Shown here: positions 60,744 through 64,000 of the stretch, one piece after another
How positions within the stretch are numbered: position 1 is the stretch's first letter
Layout of the letters: every line of letters starts with the position of its first letter
Origin: Streptomyces abikoensis
Lineage (GTDB): Bacteria > Actinomycetota > Actinomycetes > Streptomycetales > Streptomycetaceae
Length of the DNA: 64,000 nt
Reading direction: 5' to 3'
NCBI RefSeq assembly: GCF_014648775.1
Contig: NZ_BMRT01000007.1
Location: 248,001-312,000, forward strand
The notes under the pieces: generated by a model
What the model saw: only the letters and a program-made list of their open reading frames with translations
Told to the model about the DNA's origin: nothing
The model's database searches: none
Translations under genes and position numbers: made by a program

Positions 60744-60811
60744 AAGACACCCTTGGGGCTGACGCGAAATAATCGCTCGACGCTTTGAGGGGCTCCGCCT
60801 AGGCTGATCGC

Positions 60812-61600
60812 ATGGACCGCGCCATGACTTCCCCCATGCGACTGCTCTCCGTCAACATCGGCCGGGCCCTGACGGCGGGCGACCGCCCGGGCCACGAGGG
60901 CGCCTTCGCCGGCGGCCTCGCGAGCGGCATCGACAAGCGTCCCGTGCCCGGCCCGGTCGCCGTGGCCGCCCCCGGCCCGAAGGGCACGGCGGGCAGCGGC
61001 CTCGCGGGCGACGCGGTCGTCTCCCTCCGCCACCACGGCGGGAACGACCAGGCGGTCTACGCCTTCGCCCGGGAGGACCTCGACGGCTGGGAGCGGGCGC
61101 TGGGCCGCGCGCTGCCCCACGGCGCCTTCGGGGAGAACCTCACCACCACCGGGATCGACGTCAACGGCGCGCGCATCGGAGAGCGTTGGCGCATAGGTAC
61201 GGATCTGCTGCTGGAGGTCACCTCGCCGCGCATCCCCTGCCGCACCTTCGCCGAGTGGCTGGGCGAGTCGGGCTGGATGCGCCGCTTCACCCAGGAGGCC
61301 GCGCCCGGGGCGTACCTGCGCGTCCTGGAGCCCGGGGAGATCCGCGCGGGCGACCGCGTCGACGTCGTCCACCGCCCCGCGCACGAGGTGACCGTCTCCT
61401 ACGCCTTCCGCGCGCTGACGACGGATCAGTCGCTGCGGGCCGGTCTCCTCGCGGCGGGCGACGCCCTCCACCCCGAACTGCTGGAGAAGGCCCTGGCCTA
61501 CCGGGACCGTCGAAATCGCGCCGGCGGGCGTCCGGCCGGGCGGCCGGAGGAGGGGGAAGGCAACCGGGAGGGTGTGCCGAGCACTAACGTTCCCGTATGA
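60812..61600 (+). CDS. MOSC domain-containing protein
   Basis: A 262-residue protein with a MOSC domain (beta-rich fold of molybdenum-cofactor sulfurases), here of the YiiM type: LAGDAVVSLRHHGGNDQAVYA, LPHGAFGENLTTTGIDVNGA, TSPRIPCRTFAEWLGESGW with a conserved Cys, and the 3-alpha domain near 190-240. YiiM-like proteins bind molybdenum cofactor and detoxify N-hydroxylated bases. The C-terminal 25 residues are Gly/Arg-rich. Overlaps the next SDR gene by 4 bp (ATGA). A second ATG (codon 5 or 9) may be the true start. Confidence 0.85.
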   Translation: MDRAMTSPMRLLSVNIGRALTAGDRPGHEGAFAGGLASGIDKRPVPGPVAVAAPGPKGTAGSGLAGDAVVSLRHHGGNDQAVYAFAREDLDGWERALGRALPHGAFGENLTTTGIDVNGARIGERWRIGTDLLLEVTSPRIPCRTFAEWLGESGWMRRFTQEAAPGAYLRVLEPGEIRAGDRVDVVHRPAHEVTVSYAFRALTTDQSLRAGLLAAGDALHPELLEKALAYRDRRNRAGGRPAGRPEEGEGNREGVPSTNVPV

Positions 61601-62370
61601 CGACTGCACTGATCACGGGAGCCACCGCGGGCATCGGCGCGGCCTTCGCCCGGCGGCTGGCGGCCGACGGGCACAATCTGGTCATCGTGGCCCGCGACGA
61701 GAAGCGGCTGAGCGAGCAGGCGACGGAGCTCCACGACCGCCACCGCGTGGAGGTGGAGGTGCTCCGCGCCGACCTGTCGCAGGAGAAGGACATCGCGGCG
61801 GTCGAGGCCCGGCTCTCGGACCGCAAGAACCCGGTGGACCTGCTGGTCAACAACGCGGGCTTCGGCAACAAGGGCCGTTATCTCGAGGTCGCGATGGCCG
61901 ACGAGCTGACGATGCTCAAGGTGCACTGCGAGGCGGTGCTGCGGCTGACCTCGGCCGCGGCGGCCGGGATGCGGGAGCGCAGGCGCGGTGGCGTGGTCAA
62001 CGTGGCCTCGGTCGCCGCGTTCGTCCCCCGGGGAACGTACGGGGCGAGCAAGGCGTGGGTGGTGCAGTTCACCCAGGGCGCCGCGCGGGACCTGGCGGGC
62101 AGCGGGGTGCGGATGATGGCGCTCTGCCCCGGCTTCGTCCGGACGGAGTTCCACCAGCGGGCCGGCATGGGCACGGACAACGTGCCCGGCTGGATGTGGC
62201 TGGACGCCGACAAGCTGGTCGACGCGGCGCTGAAGGACCTGGCCCGGGGCAAGGCGCTGTCCATCCCCGACCCGCGCTACAAGGCGCTGACGGGTCTGCT
62301 GAAGCTGGCCCCGCGCCGCGCGGTCTCGCGCGCCAGCGCGACGACAGGCCGTCGCTACGGGCCCAACTGA
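61597..62370 (+). CDS. SDR family short-chain dehydrogenase
   Basis: A 257-residue short-chain dehydrogenase: ALITGATAGIGAAFARRLAA (TGxxxGxG), LLVNNAGFGNKG (NNAG), catalytic VPRGTYGASKAW (YxxxK) and LCPGFVRTEFHQRAG. The form with C-terminal helix RGKALSIPDPRYKALTGLLK belongs to the DltE-like group common in Streptomyces. Substrate unknown. Translationally coupled to the MOSC gene. Confidence 0.9.
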   Translation: MTTALITGATAGIGAAFARRLAADGHNLVIVARDEKRLSEQATELHDRHRVEVEVLRADLSQEKDIAAVEARLSDRKNPVDLLVNNAGFGNKGRYLEVAMADELTMLKVHCEAVLRLTSAAAAGMRERRRGGVVNVASVAAFVPRGTYGASKAWVVQFTQGAARDLAGSGVRMMALCPGFVRTEFHQRAGMGTDNVPGWMWLDADKLVDAALKDLARGKALSIPDPRYKALTGLLKLAPRRAVSRASATTGRRYGPN

Positions 62371-62400
62371 CGGCGCGAACCGGCGGGTGACGCGAGAACG

Positions 62401-62444
62401 GGCCGGGGCCCGGCCTCCCCACGAGGGAAGGCCGGGCCCCGGCC
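62401..62444. terminator. Perfect 16-bp bidirectional terminator hairpin
   Basis: GGCCGGGGCCCGGCCT (62401-62416) pairs perfectly with 62429-62444; loop 12 nt. Between the convergent SDR and groEL genes. Confidence 0.85.
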
Positions 62445-62470
62445 GTATCACCCGGATGGGCGAAGGTGCG

Positions 62471-64000
<1,530 letters not shown>

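Overview
The window comes from a high-GC actinomycete, almost certainly a Streptomyces. Codon third positions are strongly G/C. The right-hand end carries the developmental trio shbA-bldM-whiD beside guaB/guaB3 and groEL1, and the left half carries an afsR gene, an afsS-like repeat gene and an afsK-like kinase. From memory, fbiC/afsR/afsS/afsK and groEL1/whiD/bldM/shbA/guaB/glpD/kinases are two well separated neighbourhoods in S. coelicolor. If so, this window is a mosaic in which they sit about 25 kb apart, separated mainly by a catabolic gene cluster.

Layout. 1-3.7 kb: start of fbiC (coenzyme F420 biosynthesis), an F420-type luciferase-like oxidoreductase, a Tat-exported PHP hydrolase and a secreted DUF3574 protein. 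3.7-9.9 kb: amino-acid permease, D-aminoacylase-type amidohydrolase, second luciferase-like oxidoreductase and an amidohydrolase. 10.1-14.7 kb: afsR, then two genes for repeat proteins, an afsS-like protein of DDHAT repeats and a signal-peptide-bearing protein of nine DDHAS repeats. 15-45 kb: an acyl-CoA catabolic cluster (acyl-CoA ligases, acyl-CoA dehydrogenases, enoyl-CoA hydratases, thiolase-like proteins with DUF35 partners, SDR, aldehyde and alcohol dehydrogenases, cyclase, amidohydrolase, flavin reductase). It is interrupted by the afsK-like kinase, a VOC protein, a TetR regulator, a membrane protein and an anti-sigma-type ATPase. 45-64 kb: a pseudokinase and a kinase, glpD, a nucleotide-sugar dehydrogenase, an MreB-like gene, guaB3, guaB, shbA, bldM, whiD, a LysR regulator, a MOSC protein, an SDR and groEL1.

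How the genes work together. The catabolic promoters share one 15-bp inverted repeat (CTGACG-NNN-CGTCAG and close variants). I found eleven copies between 8.5 and 43.5 kb, each in the intergenic space just upstream of a catabolic gene or operon and none in front of the housekeeping genes. This predicts a single regulon, and the TetR protein at 23339-23986 is the only obvious candidate regulator in the window. The pairing of thiolase-like proteins with DUF35 proteins, and the adjacent acyl-CoA dehydrogenases, resemble steroid or isoprenoid side-chain degradation; the true substrate is not readable from the sequence. The afsK/afsR/afsS-like genes form a probable Ser/Thr phosphorylation relay, with an 11-bp direct repeat of AfsR-box type in front of the DDHAT gene.

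Limits. No database search was possible. Starts were chosen by ribosome-binding site and family length. I saw no rRNA, tRNA, IS element or CRISPR array, but the search for them was by eye.
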